Assembly: GCA_910584195.1 (NCBI GenBank)
Contig: CAJTYV010000001.1
Location: forward strand, 192,818-256,817
Length of the DNA stretch: 64,000 nt
From: an uncultured Ruminococcus sp.
GTDB taxonomy: Bacteria; Bacillota; Clostridia; Oscillospirales; Ruminococcaceae
Direction: 5' to 3'
Shown: positions 51,994-61,267 of the stretch, in pieces
Numbering within the stretch: the first letter of the stretch is position 1
Layout of the letters: each line of letters starts with the position of its first letter
Program-made: the position numbers and the translations under genes
The notes under the pieces: model-generated
Told to the model about the DNA's origin: nothing
The model's database searches: none
Seen by the model: the letters and a program-made list of their open reading frames with translations, nothing else

Positions 51994-52334
51994 TGACCAG
52001 ACCGATAAGCCGGGTTCTGTCGTGTACGGCAATTTATCTACTCTTATCGTCGCCGATAAGCTTTAGCCGTCATTACTGTACATCCGCCGAGCCGGCGTTA
52101 AAATGCACAGCACCAATAGACGTTGCATCGGGTAGGGTTTACATGGCAGTACGGTCTCCCGCACCCCGGTGAGCTCTTACCTCGCCTTTCCACCATCACC
52201 TGATTTCTCAGGCAGTTTATTTCTGTTGCACTTGCCCTAAGGTCGCCCTCGGCTGCCGTTAGCAGCTACCCTGCTCTATGATGCCCGGACTTTCCTCATA
52301 AACTTTATCGTTCATGCTGCCGTATAGTCTGCTC
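51994..52334 (-). ncRNA. rnpB: RNase P RNA
   Basis: Catalytic RNA of ribonuclease P, which matures tRNA 5' ends. On the minus strand it has the conserved 5' core GAGGAAAGTCCGGGC (about 52305-52285), the GGGCAAGTGCAACAGAAAT segment, and the 3' core ACAGAACCCGGCTTATCGG (about 52020-52000). Length about 340 bases. Bounded by a consensus promoter and a terminator. The 5' end is placed from the promoter position and is good to a few bases. Confidence 0.93.
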
Positions 52335-52340
52335 AATTGC

Positions 52341-52369
52341 ATTATAACATTTTTATTGCGGATTGTCAA
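52341..52369 (-). promoter_or_regulatory. rnpB promoter
   Basis: TTGACA (52369-52364), 17-bp spacer, TATAAT (52346-52341): a perfect consensus, fitting a strongly expressed stable RNA. Confidence 0.88.
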
Positions 52370-52412
52370 GCAATTTTTTCACAGTCTTTCTATATTTCTT
52401 GAATAATGGCAT

Positions 52413-52441
52413 TTGACTTTTTTCATATCATGTGATATAAT
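52413..52441 (+). promoter_or_regulatory. Promoter of the HAD hydrolase gene
   Basis: TTGACT (52413-52418), 17-bp spacer, TATAAT (52436-52441). Confidence 0.75.
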
Positions 52442-52474
52442 TATACGCATAAAAAATAAAAAGGTGATATTAAT

Positions 52475-53263
52475 ATGAGATCCGTAATTTTTTTCGATAT
52501 TGACGGTACGCTTATTTCCGAAGACGGACTTATGACGCTGCCTGAAAGTACGCGGACTGCAATAGCAAAAGCAAGAAAAAACGGTTGTCTGACTTTTGTA
52601 AATACAGGCCGGACGGAATTCAATGTCAATAAAAAAATTCGTTCTCTCGGCTTCGACGGATTAATCTGCGGCTGCGGAACATACATAGAGTATAACGGCA
52701 ATACGCTTTTTTATAACAGGCTTTCCGCGGATTTCTGCCGACAAACGGCATATCTGATACGAAAAACAGGTCTTACTCCCGTTTACGAGCATAAGAACGG
52801 ATATTTCTTTGATGATTTTGCACCGAAAAATGCCGAGCTTGAATACTTTCTCAACTCGTTTGTCGAAGACGGAATTTCCATTGATAAACGCGTTGAAGAT
52901 GAAGCTTTTATTTTCGATAAATTTGTCGTATGGGAAAATCCTCACTGCGATATGAAGCTTTTCCGGCAAGAAATAGGTAAAAACTTTGAGATCATCGACC
53001 GCGGCGGCGGCTTTTATGAAAACGTTCCGCTCGGCTGTTCAAAAGCTACGGCTATCGAATTTATTCTTGACAAGCTGAATATTCCTATAGAAAACGCCTA
53101 TGCGATCGGAGACAGCGCAAACGATCTTCCCATGCTCAAAGCAGTTCCTAACAGCATTGCAATGGGAGGTTCCGAGTCGATCTATCCCTATGTTTCTTAC
53201 ATTACAACGCCTCTTCTTGAGGACGGGATATATAACGCGCTCGCCCATTATAAACTGATTTGA
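52475..53263 (+). CDS. HAD-superfamily Cof-type phosphatase
   Basis: 262-residue cytosolic phosphatase. FFDIDGTLI (Asp nucleophile and acid), NTGR in motif II, and GDSANDLPML (motif IV) with a preceding Lys mark a Cof (type IIB cap) HAD hydrolase acting on small sugar or cofactor phosphates. AAAGGTGAT precedes the ATG. Single-gene unit between rnpB (divergent) and lon. Confidence 0.9.
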   Translation: MRSVIFFDIDGTLISEDGLMTLPESTRTAIAKARKNGCLTFVNTGRTEFNVNKKIRSLGFDGLICGCGTYIEYNGNTLFYNRLSADFCRQTAYLIRKTGLTPVYEHKNGYFFDDFAPKNAELEYFLNSFVEDGISIDKRVEDEAFIFDKFVVWENPHCDMKLFRQEIGKNFEIIDRGGGFYENVPLGCSKATAIEFILDKLNIPIENAYAIGDSANDLPMLKAVPNSIAMGGSESIYPYVSYITTPLLEDGIYNALAHYKLI

Positions 53264-53271
53264 AATAGTAC

Positions 53272-53300
53272 TTGCTTTTTTTGCGGAAGTATAGTATAAT
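53272..53300 (+). promoter_or_regulatory. lon promoter
   Basis: TTGCTT (53272-53277), 17-bp spacer, TATAAT (53295-53300); leader of about 68 bases with a CGATG/CATCG pair. Confidence 0.65.
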
Positions 53301-53374
53301 TAAGTACAGCGATGTTTCAGACGGCATCGTATGCAAACGATTAAAATCATTACCTAAAAGTGGAGATATATGAT

Positions 53375-55714
53375 ATGGAACAGACTATCAAAAGCAGTAA
53401 AAATACAGAAAACGGCAATATCTTTTATGCTGTTGCCATGAGAGGTCTCGTTGCATTTCCCAAAATGGTGATGCACTTCGATGTTTCAAGAGACAGAACC
53501 GTCTCTGCTGTCGAAAAATCTCTCAAAGAAAACGGCAAGCTGTTTTTAATTACACAGCACGAAACATATGTGGAAAACCCCAAGGCATCCGACCTCTACA
53601 AGGTAGGCGTCGTTGCCGAAATAAAACAGGTTCTCAAACTGCCCAATAATGAAGCAAAGGTGCTTGTCGAGGGAATTTATAAGGCTAATCTTGTCCGGCT
53701 TATTGACGAGGGAGACGTACTTCGTGCCGAGATCAAGCGTGTACCGACATATTCGCGCTCTAAATACGATGAAACCGAAGCGGAAGCCTTAATGCGCTCC
53801 GTAAAAGACGCTTTTGAGCGATATACCTCGTTTTTCCCGAAAATGCCGCACGAGCTTCTGAAGGACGTAATGACTCAGGACAATCCTTTCAGCCTTTTCG
53901 AAGCAGTCACATTCAACAGCAGTCTGAATTACCGCGATAAACAAACCCTTTTAGAGGAATCCAATATCCTCAACAAGCTTTCTGTTCTGTATGCATGCCT
54001 TGCTTCGGAAATAGAAATACTGGAGCTTGAAAGCTTTATCAGCGAACAGACACGCAACAGTATTGATAAAGGACAAAAAGAATATTATCTGCGCGAGCAG
54101 ATGAGAGTTATACAGGAACAGCTCGGCGAAGAGGACAGCGAAGATGTATTCGGAACGGTAAATCGTATTATGGAACTGAAAATAGACGAAAAAAGCCGTG
54201 ACAAGCTTTTGAAGGAAGCTGACAGGCTGGGCAAGCTTCCGCCCGCGTCACAGGAAGCGTTTGTCATAAAGAATTACCTCGATACCGTTCTTGAACTGCC
54301 GTGGGGAAAATACACCAAAGCAAAAATTTCAATGGAAAAAGCTGAATCCGTGCTGGAAAGAGATCATTATGGACTAAAAAAAGTCAAAGAACGTATTCTT
54401 GAATTTCTTGCAGTTCACATTCTCAACCCTGATATAAAAGGACAAATAATCTGTCTTGCAGGACCTCCCGGTATCGGTAAGACTTCAATAGCAAAATCTG
54501 TTGCCAAGGCTATGGGCAGAAAATATGTACGTGTTTCTCTCGGAGGAGTACGTGACGAAGCCGATATAAGGGGTCACCGAAAAACATATGTAGGAGCAAT
54601 GCCCGGACGTATAATCACCGCAATCGAACAGGCAGGAACTTCAAATCCGCTCATTCTTTTTGACGAGATAGACAAACTTTGCAGCGATATGAAAGGCGAT
54701 CCGTCGTCAGCTATGCTCGAGGTTCTCGACAGCGAGCAGAATTCAACATTCCGCGACCATTTTCTTGAAGTTCCTTTCGACCTCAGCAAAGCAGTTTTCA
54801 TAACAACGGCAAACAATGTAGGCGACATTCCGGCGCCGCTTCTTGACCGTATGGAAGTTATCGAGCTGCCAAGCTACACTGCGGAAGAAAAATTCCATAT
54901 AGCTAAGGAGCATCTTCTTCCAAAACAGCTTAAGGAACACAGCCTTAAAGGAACTCAGCTTAAAATTCAGGACGAAACTCTGGAAAGTATTATACGCTTC
55001 TATACAAAGGAAGCGGGTGTCAGAGGACTTGAAAGATGCATAGCTTCGCTTTGCAGAAAAGCTGCAAGAAAAATTGCCGACGGCAGCGCAAAAAGGATAA
55101 CCATTAAAGCCAAGGAGCTTCATGAGTGGCTGGGAGTAAAAAAATATCTTTCCGACCTTGTTTCAAAAGAAGACCAGATCGGCGTTGTTAACGGTCTTGC
55201 GTGGACTTCCGTTGGCGGAACTGTTATGCCGCTGGAAGTTATGATCCTGAACGGTTCGGGTAAAACGGAAACTACAGGATCTCTCGGCGATGTTATGAAA
55301 GAAAGCTCTAAGATCGCGGTAACTTACGTAAGGAGCGTTGCCGATAAATACGGTATAGATCCGGAATTTTTTACTAAAAAGGACATTCACATACATGCTC
55401 CCGAAGGAGCTGTTCCTAAGGACGGTCCTTCTGCCGGAGTTACTATGACGACTGCTTTGATCTCTGCGCTTTCAGGCAGAAAGGTACGTTCCGATACGGC
55501 TATGACAGGAGAAATAACACTCCATGGCAAGGTTCTCCCTATCGGAGGACTTCGCGAGAAAACCATGGCGGCTTATAAAGCAGGCATCAAAACGGTTATT
55601 ATCCCCGTTGGAAACAAACCCGACCTTGAGGAAGTAGATGACGTCGTAAAAGATAACATTAAGTTTGTAACGGCTGAAACTCTTACGGACGTTCTTGATA
55701 CGGCTCTTATCTAA
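53375..55714 (+). CDS. lon: ATP-dependent Lon protease
   Basis: 779-residue AAA+ serine protease degrading damaged and regulatory proteins. N-terminal LON substrate domain (about 10-200), then ATPase with GPPGIGKTS and ILFDEIDKL, then the peptidase with catalytic Ser686 in KDGPSAGVT and Lys729 in GGLREKTMAA, the expected 43-residue spacing. The ATG at 53375 follows GGAG by nine bases; a GTG at 53360 is upstream of that site. engB follows after nine bases, as in many Firmicutes. Confidence 0.95.
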   Translation: MEQTIKSSKNTENGNIFYAVAMRGLVAFPKMVMHFDVSRDRTVSAVEKSLKENGKLFLITQHETYVENPKASDLYKVGVVAEIKQVLKLPNNEAKVLVEGIYKANLVRLIDEGDVLRAEIKRVPTYSRSKYDETEAEALMRSVKDAFERYTSFFPKMPHELLKDVMTQDNPFSLFEAVTFNSSLNYRDKQTLLEESNILNKLSVLYACLASEIEILELESFISEQTRNSIDKGQKEYYLREQMRVIQEQLGEEDSEDVFGTVNRIMELKIDEKSRDKLLKEADRLGKLPPASQEAFVIKNYLDTVLELPWGKYTKAKISMEKAESVLERDHYGLKKVKERILEFLAVHILNPDIKGQIICLAGPPGIGKTSIAKSVAKAMGRKYVRVSLGGVRDEADIRGHRKTYVGAMPGRIITAIEQAGTSNPLILFDEIDKLCSDMKGDPSSAMLEVLDSEQNSTFRDHFLEVPFDLSKAVFITTANNVGDIPAPLLDRMEVIELPSYTAEEKFHIAKEHLLPKQLKEHSLKGTQLKIQDETLESIIRFYTKEAGVRGLERCIASLCRKAARKIADGSAKRITIKAKELHEWLGVKKYLSDLVSKEDQIGVVNGLAWTSVGGTVMPLEVMILNGSGKTETTGSLGDVMKESSKIAVTYVRSVADKYGIDPEFFTKKDIHIHAPEGAVPKDGPSAGVTMTTALISALSGRKVRSDTAMTGEITLHGKVLPIGGLREKTMAAYKAGIKTVIIPVGNKPDLEEVDDVVKDNIKFVTAETLTDVLDTALI

Positions 55715-55723
55715 GGGGGAGTT

Positions 55724-56314
55724 ATGAAACTTAATTACAATAAAGCCGAGTATATAGCCTCTTACGGTAAATACTCCCAAATACCGCCCTGCGACCGCAT
55801 AGAAATCGCTTTCGCGGGGCACTCGAACGTTGGCAAATCGACTCTTATAAATAAGCTTTTCAACCGAAAAAATCTTGCAAGAGTAAGCTCCGTTCCGGGA
55901 AAAACAGCTACCATTAATTTTTACGGACTTGAAAATATATATTTTGCGGATCTTCCGGGATACGGTTATGCCAAGGTTGCAAAATCCGAAAAGGAACGGT
56001 GGTCCGGGCTTATAGACGGCTATCTCAATTCAGACAGAGATATACGGCTTGTGTTTATGCTGGTGGATATGCGTCATGCTCCCACGAAGGACGACGTTAA
56101 AATGATAAATTATCTGATAGACACTGAAACTCCTTTCATACTTGTACTCACAAAGGCGGACAAGCTGAAAAAAAACGAAAGGATAAAGCGCATGGATGCC
56201 TTTAAGACCGAAATACCATGCTTTGAAGATATACATGTCGTTCCGTTTTCGTCAATGACCTTTGAGGGCGTTGACGAACTGCGTGAAATTGTTGAGGAAA
56301 TTGCCGAAGACTGA
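55724..56314 (+). CDS. engB: Ribosome biogenesis GTP-binding protein YsxC/EngB
   Basis: 196-residue GTPase for 50S assembly. G1 GHSNVGKSTL, G3 DLPGYGYA and G4 LTKADK are intact. AAGGGGGAG stands directly before the ATG. Nine bases behind lon and 22 before lysA, so probably one transcript. Confidence 0.94.
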   Translation: MKLNYNKAEYIASYGKYSQIPPCDRIEIAFAGHSNVGKSTLINKLFNRKNLARVSSVPGKTATINFYGLENIYFADLPGYGYAKVAKSEKERWSGLIDGYLNSDRDIRLVFMLVDMRHAPTKDDVKMINYLIDTETPFILVLTKADKLKKNERIKRMDAFKTEIPCFEDIHVVPFSSMTFEGVDELREIVEEIAED

Positions 56315-56336
56315 TTTTTAATTAGGAGGGTTTATC

Positions 56337-57635
56337 ATGTTTGTATCGGAAAATTTAAGCGTTAATGAGAAAGGAAACTTAACTATAGGCGGAACTGATA
56401 CCGTTGAACTGGCAAAAACTTACGGTACTCCCCTTTACGTTATGGACGAGCAGCTTGTGCGTAAAAACTGCCGCCGTTTTAACGACAGTATCAAGAAGTT
56501 TTACGGTGAAAAGGGAAGAGTTCATTATGCAAGTAAGGCGCTTTCATGTATGGAAATGTGCCGCATCGTAGGAAGCGAGGGTCTCGGTCTTGACGCCGTT
56601 TCAATAGGCGAACTGTATACCGCCGTAAAAGCAGGTTTCGATGTATCGAAAATAGGATTTCACGGCAACAACAAAACAAACGAAGAACTTAGCTACGCTG
56701 TTGAAGTCGGCGTTGGACATATTATCGTTGACAATATCAGCGAACTTCACCGTCTTGAAAAAATTGCTGCCGAGCATAACAAAAAACCTCATATCATGTT
56801 CCGCATCAAACCGGGTATAGACGCTCATACACACGATTTTGTAAAGACAGGTCAGATCGACAGCAAGTTCGGTTTCGCTCTTGAAACGGGAGAAGCCTAC
56901 GAAGCCGTAAAAGAGGCTGTTTCATGCGAAAACGTTGAGCTGTACGGACTTCACTGCCATATCGGTTCACAGATTTTCGATATTGCGCCCTTTGAAGAAG
57001 CCGCAAAGGTCATGCTTAAATTCATAGCTAAAATCAAAAACGACCTGAACTACGAGATACAGGGACTTAACCTCGGCGGCGGATTCGGTATAAAATACCT
57101 TAACGAACACGACCCACAGCCTTTCGAGGTATTTATGGAACGCGTGGCAAACGTTGTTACCGCAGAATGCTCCGCTTTGAATATTTCCCGTCCATTTATC
57201 TACATTGAGCCGGGACGCTCTATTGCCGCTCCTGCCGGAATTACGCTATATACCGTAGGTGCAAGAAAGGAAATTCCCAATATCAGGACTTATGTTTCCG
57301 TTGACGGAAGTATGGCTGACAGCCCACGCTATATCCTCTATAAATCGGAATACGAGGCAATCGTTGCAAACAAGGCGGACGCGGAGCGCACCGAGCGTGT
57401 GACTATTGCCGGAAAATGCTGCGAAAGCGGCGACCTCATCGGCGAGAATATGCCTCTCCAGCACGCCGAAGCAGGCGATATAATTGCCGTATGTGCAACA
57501 GGTGCGTATAACTACTCAATGTCCTCCAACTACAACAGACTACAGAAGCCTGCCGTGGTTTTCGTAAATAACGGCGAATCAAGAATTGCAGTAAAGCGTG
57601 AAACTCTGGACGACATTATCAGAAACGATGTATAA
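56337..57635 (+). CDS. lysA: Diaminopimelate decarboxylase
   Basis: 432-residue PLP enzyme converting meso-diaminopimelate to lysine, last step of the pathway. PLP lysine is Lys67 in HYASKALS; LHCHIGSQ and LNLGGGFGI bind substrate and phosphate; CESGDLIGE supplies the partner-subunit active-site Cys. AGGAGG precedes the ATG. It follows engB and overlaps the next small gene by eight bases. DAP is also needed for the cell wall, so lysA draws on the same pool. Confidence 0.95.
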   Translation: MFVSENLSVNEKGNLTIGGTDTVELAKTYGTPLYVMDEQLVRKNCRRFNDSIKKFYGEKGRVHYASKALSCMEMCRIVGSEGLGLDAVSIGELYTAVKAGFDVSKIGFHGNNKTNEELSYAVEVGVGHIIVDNISELHRLEKIAAEHNKKPHIMFRIKPGIDAHTHDFVKTGQIDSKFGFALETGEAYEAVKEAVSCENVELYGLHCHIGSQIFDIAPFEEAAKVMLKFIAKIKNDLNYEIQGLNLGGGFGIKYLNEHDPQPFEVFMERVANVVTAECSALNISRPFIYIEPGRSIAAPAGITLYTVGARKEIPNIRTYVSVDGSMADSPRYILYKSEYEAIVANKADAERTERVTIAGKCCESGDLIGENMPLQHAEAGDIIAVCATGAYNYSMSSNYNRLQKPAVVFVNNGESRIAVKRETLDDIIRNDV

Positions 57636-57912
57636 TAATTATCCTTTTTATGACGCTCCTGATACCGCAGTAATCACCTGCCGTCATATTATTGAGGACG
57701 GCGAGCCTGTCCTTTATGTTTCCCACGACAGCGATGACGGTATGTGGCAGTTTCTGTGCGGAAAATCTCACGATACAGACGATGCAAGAGTTGTCTCGCT
57801 CATTGATATTTTCAGCATAGATAACTCTGTAGGCGAACTGTACGAACTTCCTCTCGGCTGTTGTGCTGAAAGAGATAACGTTGATTCGGAGTGGAGAATT
57901 TACAGAAATTAA
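57628..57912 (+). CDS. Small protein, possibly DUF2185-like
   Basis: 94 residues, translated from ATG 57628, which overlaps the lysA stop. The sequence AVITCRHIIEDGEPVLYVSHDSDDGMWQFLCGKSH ... ISLIDI-like VVSLIDIFSIDNSVGELYELPLGCCAERD resembles DUF2185 (Imm33-type) proteins: a CxxxI..DG.PV start, a central WxF.xG, and a late L....G..ER. The match is by eye and partial. A cytosolic accessory protein of unknown role. The gene ends before a terminator. Confidence 0.6.
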   Translation: MYNNYPFYDAPDTAVITCRHIIEDGEPVLYVSHDSDDGMWQFLCGKSHDTDDARVVSLIDIFSIDNSVGELYELPLGCCAERDNVDSEWRIYRN

Positions 57913-57930
57913 TAGAATGATTTTATTAAG

Positions 57931-57957
57931 CAGTCCTGAGAAATCGGGACTGTTTTG
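57931..57957 (+). terminator. Terminator of the lon-engB-lysA run
   Basis: Arms CAGTCCTGA / TCGGGACTG, 4-base GAAA loop, then TTTTGT. Confidence 0.75.
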
Positions 57958-57981
57958 TCATTATTTGTAATAATATATTAA

Positions 57982-58010
57982 TTGACATTCATTAAAGAAT
58001 TATGTAAAAT
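57982..58010 (+). promoter_or_regulatory. Promoter of the 58033 membrane-protein gene
   Basis: TTGACA (57982-57987), 17-bp spacer, TAAAAT (58005-58010). The transcript would start near 58017, leaving a very short leader holding AGGAGG. Confidence 0.7.
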
Positions 58011-58032
58011 ATAAACAAAGGAGGCGATTTTT

Positions 58033-58533
58033 ATAAAAAAATCTATTGGAATATCTATCATTATTCTTTTCATACCTGTTGTACCGGCACTGGTCATCAG
58101 CGGTTTATCTTCAAATGCTGGTTTGGACGAAGGTTCCCGTCTGGGAATAGTTTCATGTTCATTTGCATTTTTCGAACAGATTTTCTGCGCAATTGCCTCA
58201 ATTATTTTACTTATTGTCTTTGACTGCCGATACAGACAGCGTGACAGACAGTGTACTGCATATATTATAACATCATCATTTCTGAATCTGCCGACTTTCG
58301 CACTGATTATAATGAAAATCGCAAGTTATTTAATCAATTCGTCAGGTCAATATCACAGAAATGGAAACGAGTATAATTATTGGGCTGCATTTGCGGAGGA
58401 GGTAAACAGTTTTTTCGGAGTTGTCGTTCTGGGAATATGTTTTCTGTTCTGTTCAGCTACAACAATCGGCGTACTTCTGAAGTTCTGTTATATTAATCAA
58501 CGGCTTAAAAATCCTAATTATGTATATAAATGA
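58033..58533 (+). CDS. Uncharacterised membrane protein with probable ATA start
   Basis: 166 residues if read from ATA at 58033: KKSIGISIIILFIPVVPALV gives an N-terminal helix; three further hydrophobic segments lie at about 44-64, 75-92 and 120-150. AGGAGG (58019-58024) is eight bases before this ATA. No ATG, GTG or TTG lies between it and a TTG at 58123, which would cut off the first helix and has no ribosome site. Family not recognised. Single-gene unit with promoter and terminator, between lysA and aconitase. Confidence 0.6.
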   Translation: MKKSIGISIIILFIPVVPALVISGLSSNAGLDEGSRLGIVSCSFAFFEQIFCAIASIILLIVFDCRYRQRDRQCTAYIITSSFLNLPTFALIIMKIASYLINSSGQYHRNGNEYNYWAAFAEEVNSFFGVVVLGICFLFCSATTIGVLLKFCYINQRLKNPNYVYK

Positions 58534-58534
58534 A

Positions 58535-58566
58535 AACAGTCCCGAATCATCGGGGCTGTTTTGTTG
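58535..58566 (+). terminator. Terminator after the 58033 gene
   Basis: Arms AACAGTCCCGA / TCGGGGCTGTT, loop ATCA, then TTGTTG; similar in sequence to the terminator at 57931. Confidence 0.75.
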
Positions 58567-58613
58567 TGCTAACAAATATAAAAAGGCTGACTGATTTTTA
58601 CATTGTTTATTTA

Positions 58614-58642
58614 TTGACAAAGTTCTTAAAATGTAGTAAAAT
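58614..58642 (+). promoter_or_regulatory. Aconitase promoter
   Basis: TTGACA (58614-58619), 17-bp spacer, TAAAAT (58637-58642). The ~80-base leader has a GCAGCG/CGCTGC hairpin (58691-58705) just before the ribosome site. Confidence 0.75.
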
Positions 58643-58727
58643 ATAAGATGAGCGGATTGTGTCCAAAGACAGATCCCTATTGATGCAAGAATGCAGCGAT
58701 GCGCTGCCCGAAAGGATCGTGATTATC

Positions 58728-60665
58728 ATGGGTTTAACACTTACTGAAAAAATTTTGAAAGCTCATCTCGTTGACGGCGAATATATCAAGGGTCAGGAGA
58801 TCGGCATTAAGATCGACCAAACGCTTACGCAGGACGCTACGGGTACTATGGCTTATCTCGAATTTGAGGCTATGGGCGTACCGAGAGTCAAAACTGAGCG
58901 TTCAGTTGCTTATATCGACCACAATACGCTCCAAAGCGGCTTTGAAAACGCTGATGACCACCGTTTTATCGGTTCAGCCGCTAAAAAGCATGGTATCTAC
59001 TTCTCGCGTCCCGGTAACGGCATCTGCCATCAGGTTCACCTCGAACGCTTCGGCATTCCCGGCAAGACGCTTATCGGCTCTGACAGCCATACTCCCACAG
59101 GCGGCGGTATCGGCATGATAGCTATCGGCGCAGGCGGACTTGACGTTGCTGTTGCTATGGGCGGCGGCGCTTACTACATAACCTGCCCCAAGGTCGTTAA
59201 GGTAAATCTCACAGGAAAACTCCGTCCATGGGTAGCTGCTAAGGACGTTATCCTTGAGGTTCTCAAAAGATTGTACGTTAAGGGCGGCGTAGGCAAGGTC
59301 ATTGAGTACGTGGGTGAAGGCGTTAAAACGCTGTCAGTTCCCGAACGCGCTACTATTACTAATATGGGCGCAGAACTCGGCGCAACTACGTCTATCTTCC
59401 CCTCGGACGAAATTACTAAGCAGTTCCTCAAAGCTCAGCGCCGTGAGGACGACTGGACTCCTCTTTCTGCCGATGAGGACGCCGTTTACGATGAAGAACT
59501 TAATATCGACCTCAGCGAACTCGTTCCGCTTGCAGCTTGTCCTCATTCTCCCGACAATGTTAAGAGCGTTGAAGAAATAGGCAAACTTAAAATAGATCAG
59601 GTATGTATCGGTTCATGTACGAACTCATCGCTTCTCGATATGCTGAAAGTCGCTCACATCTTAAAGGGCAAGACCATTCACCCCGATGTTTCTCTCGCTA
59701 TTGCTCCCGGCTCTAAGCAGGTTCTTAACATGATGGCTGAAAACGGCGCACTTGCAACTCTTATTGATGCAGGCGCAAGAATACTCGAAAGCGCGTGCGG
59801 TCCGTGTATCGGCATGGGACAGTCCCCCAATTCAAAGGGTATTTCCCTGCGTACCTTCAACAGAAACTTTGAGGGACGCTCAGGAACAAAAGACGGTCAG
59901 ATCTACCTCGTATCTCCTGAAATGGCTGCGATCTCCGCTGTAAACGGTTTCCTGACAGACCCGCGCGAAATCGGAGATATGCCCGAATTCAAACTTCCCG
60001 AAGAATTTACTATCAACGATAATATGGTCGTTCCTCCTGCTTCCGTTGAAGAAATGGACAGCGTTGAGATTCTGAGAGGTCCAAATATCAAACCTTATCC
60101 CGAAACTTCTCCGCTTCTTGAAACTATTGACGCCCCCGTTTCTCTTAAAGTCGGCGACAATATCACTACCGACCACATTATGCCTGCCGGAGCTAAAATT
60201 CTTCCTCTGCGTTCAAACGTACCGAAAATTTCCCAGTATTGCTTTGCGGTGTGCGATGAAAGCTTCCCGAAAAGAGCTGAAAGACTGGGCAAAAGCATTA
60301 TTGTCGGAGGTTCAAATTACGGTCAGGGCAGTTCGAGAGAACACGCTGCGCTTGCGCCTCTGTATCTCGGAGTAAAGGCAGTTCTCGTTAAATCATTTGC
60401 ACGTATTCATCGTGCTAACCTTATAAATGCCGGCATACTCCCCCTTACCTTTGTAAACGAAGCCGATTACGATAAAATTAACGAAGGCGATGAACTTCTC
60501 CTTGCCGATATAAGACAAGCGATCGCTGACGGCAAATCAGAACTTATTGTAGTCGATAAGACAAACGGAGCTGAAATACCTGTACTCTGCGAGCTTTCAG
60601 GACGTACAAAGGATATTATCCTTGCCGGCGGACTTCTTGACTACACAAGAGAAAGTATGAAATAA
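58728..60665 (+). CDS. Aconitate hydratase
   Basis: 645-residue iron-sulfur enzyme interconverting citrate and isocitrate. Cluster cysteines are in CIGSCTNSS and ACGPCIGMG. SDSHTPTGGGIGMIAIGAGGLDVA and the swivel-domain GGSNYGQGSSREHAA are conserved. It belongs to the short clostridial/mitochondrial-like group rather than the ~890-residue AcnA. The ATG at 58728 follows AAGGA by 11 bases. The neighbouring idh makes the oxidative branch from citrate to 2-oxoglutarate, likely for glutamate synthesis in an anaerobe; no citrate synthase is in view. Confidence 0.92.
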   Translation: MGLTLTEKILKAHLVDGEYIKGQEIGIKIDQTLTQDATGTMAYLEFEAMGVPRVKTERSVAYIDHNTLQSGFENADDHRFIGSAAKKHGIYFSRPGNGICHQVHLERFGIPGKTLIGSDSHTPTGGGIGMIAIGAGGLDVAVAMGGGAYYITCPKVVKVNLTGKLRPWVAAKDVILEVLKRLYVKGGVGKVIEYVGEGVKTLSVPERATITNMGAELGATTSIFPSDEITKQFLKAQRREDDWTPLSADEDAVYDEELNIDLSELVPLAACPHSPDNVKSVEEIGKLKIDQVCIGSCTNSSLLDMLKVAHILKGKTIHPDVSLAIAPGSKQVLNMMAENGALATLIDAGARILESACGPCIGMGQSPNSKGISLRTFNRNFEGRSGTKDGQIYLVSPEMAAISAVNGFLTDPREIGDMPEFKLPEEFTINDNMVVPPASVEEMDSVEILRGPNIKPYPETSPLLETIDAPVSLKVGDNITTDHIMPAGAKILPLRSNVPKISQYCFAVCDESFPKRAERLGKSIIVGGSNYGQGSSREHAALAPLYLGVKAVLVKSFARIHRANLINAGILPLTFVNEADYDKINEGDELLLADIRQAIADGKSELIVVDKTNGAEIPVLCELSGRTKDIILAGGLLDYTRESMK

Positions 60666-60761
60666 TAACTGAATTGTATCAGCTTACTGATATTGCCGGT
60701 ATATTACTGTTTCTTTCTTGAATAATCATATTGGCGGTACCTTTGATATAGGGGTGACATA

Positions 60762-61124
60762 ATGAAGATAATTGATATAATCAAAGACGTTTTTTATGAT
60801 TTGGATCATAATTATAACGATGCAAGAGATTTTTACAAAAGCCAAGGCGACTATTCATTAAGAGGAAGCCGAGGTGCGGCAGGAGCATCATTCTTTAAAA
60901 CATTTTTACCGAATTTTGCAGGTTTCTTTGTAGGTCTTGCCTTCACTAAGCTCATGGGATTTGAGGGAATAGCTTACCTTATTCTCGGTATCATCGGAGC
61001 TATGGGAATCGGAGTTCTCAACAGTGTTCTTTTTCAGGGAATAAGTTTGAAATATGCTGTCATCAGGCACGTTATCATTGTGCTGGGATTAAGCCTGATT
61101 TTTGGATTACTAATGCTGCTTTAA
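60762..61124 (+). CDS. Uncharacterised membrane protein, 120 residues
   Basis: Not recognised. A charged N-terminal part (about 1-45; DLDHNYNDARDFYKSQGDYS) precedes three hydrophobic segments (about 48-66, 70-90, 100-120) ending at the last residue. GGGGTGAC lies about six bases before the ATG. It lies between aconitase and isocitrate dehydrogenase and may be cotranscribed with them. Confidence 0.65.
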   Translation: MKIIDIIKDVFYDLDHNYNDARDFYKSQGDYSLRGSRGAAGASFFKTFLPNFAGFFVGLAFTKLMGFEGIAYLILGIIGAMGIGVLNSVLFQGISLKYAVIRHVIIVLGLSLIFGLLMLL

Positions 61125-61166
61125 GAACATGTTTAAAGAAACACCGATCATATTACGTCTGACGGC

Positions 61167-61241
61167 TTGACATACATCTTGCTTGCAATTTTCGCTGTAT
61201 TGCTTTTAACAGCATGCTTTAAAGTGGAGAAAAGCAGATAG
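61167..61241 (+). CDS. Candidate 24-residue lipoprotein-like peptide
   Basis: TTG-initiated frame reading LTYILLAIFAVLLLTACFKVEKSR: a hydrophobic run ending in LLTAC, a lipobox-like site, then a basic tail. No ribosome site is visible, and length is minimal, so it may be a chance frame or the remnant of a larger gene between the 60762 gene and idh. Confidence 0.25.
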   Translation: MTYILLAIFAVLLLTACFKVEKSR

Positions 61242-61267
61242 TAAATTATTTACGGAGGTATAAATCA

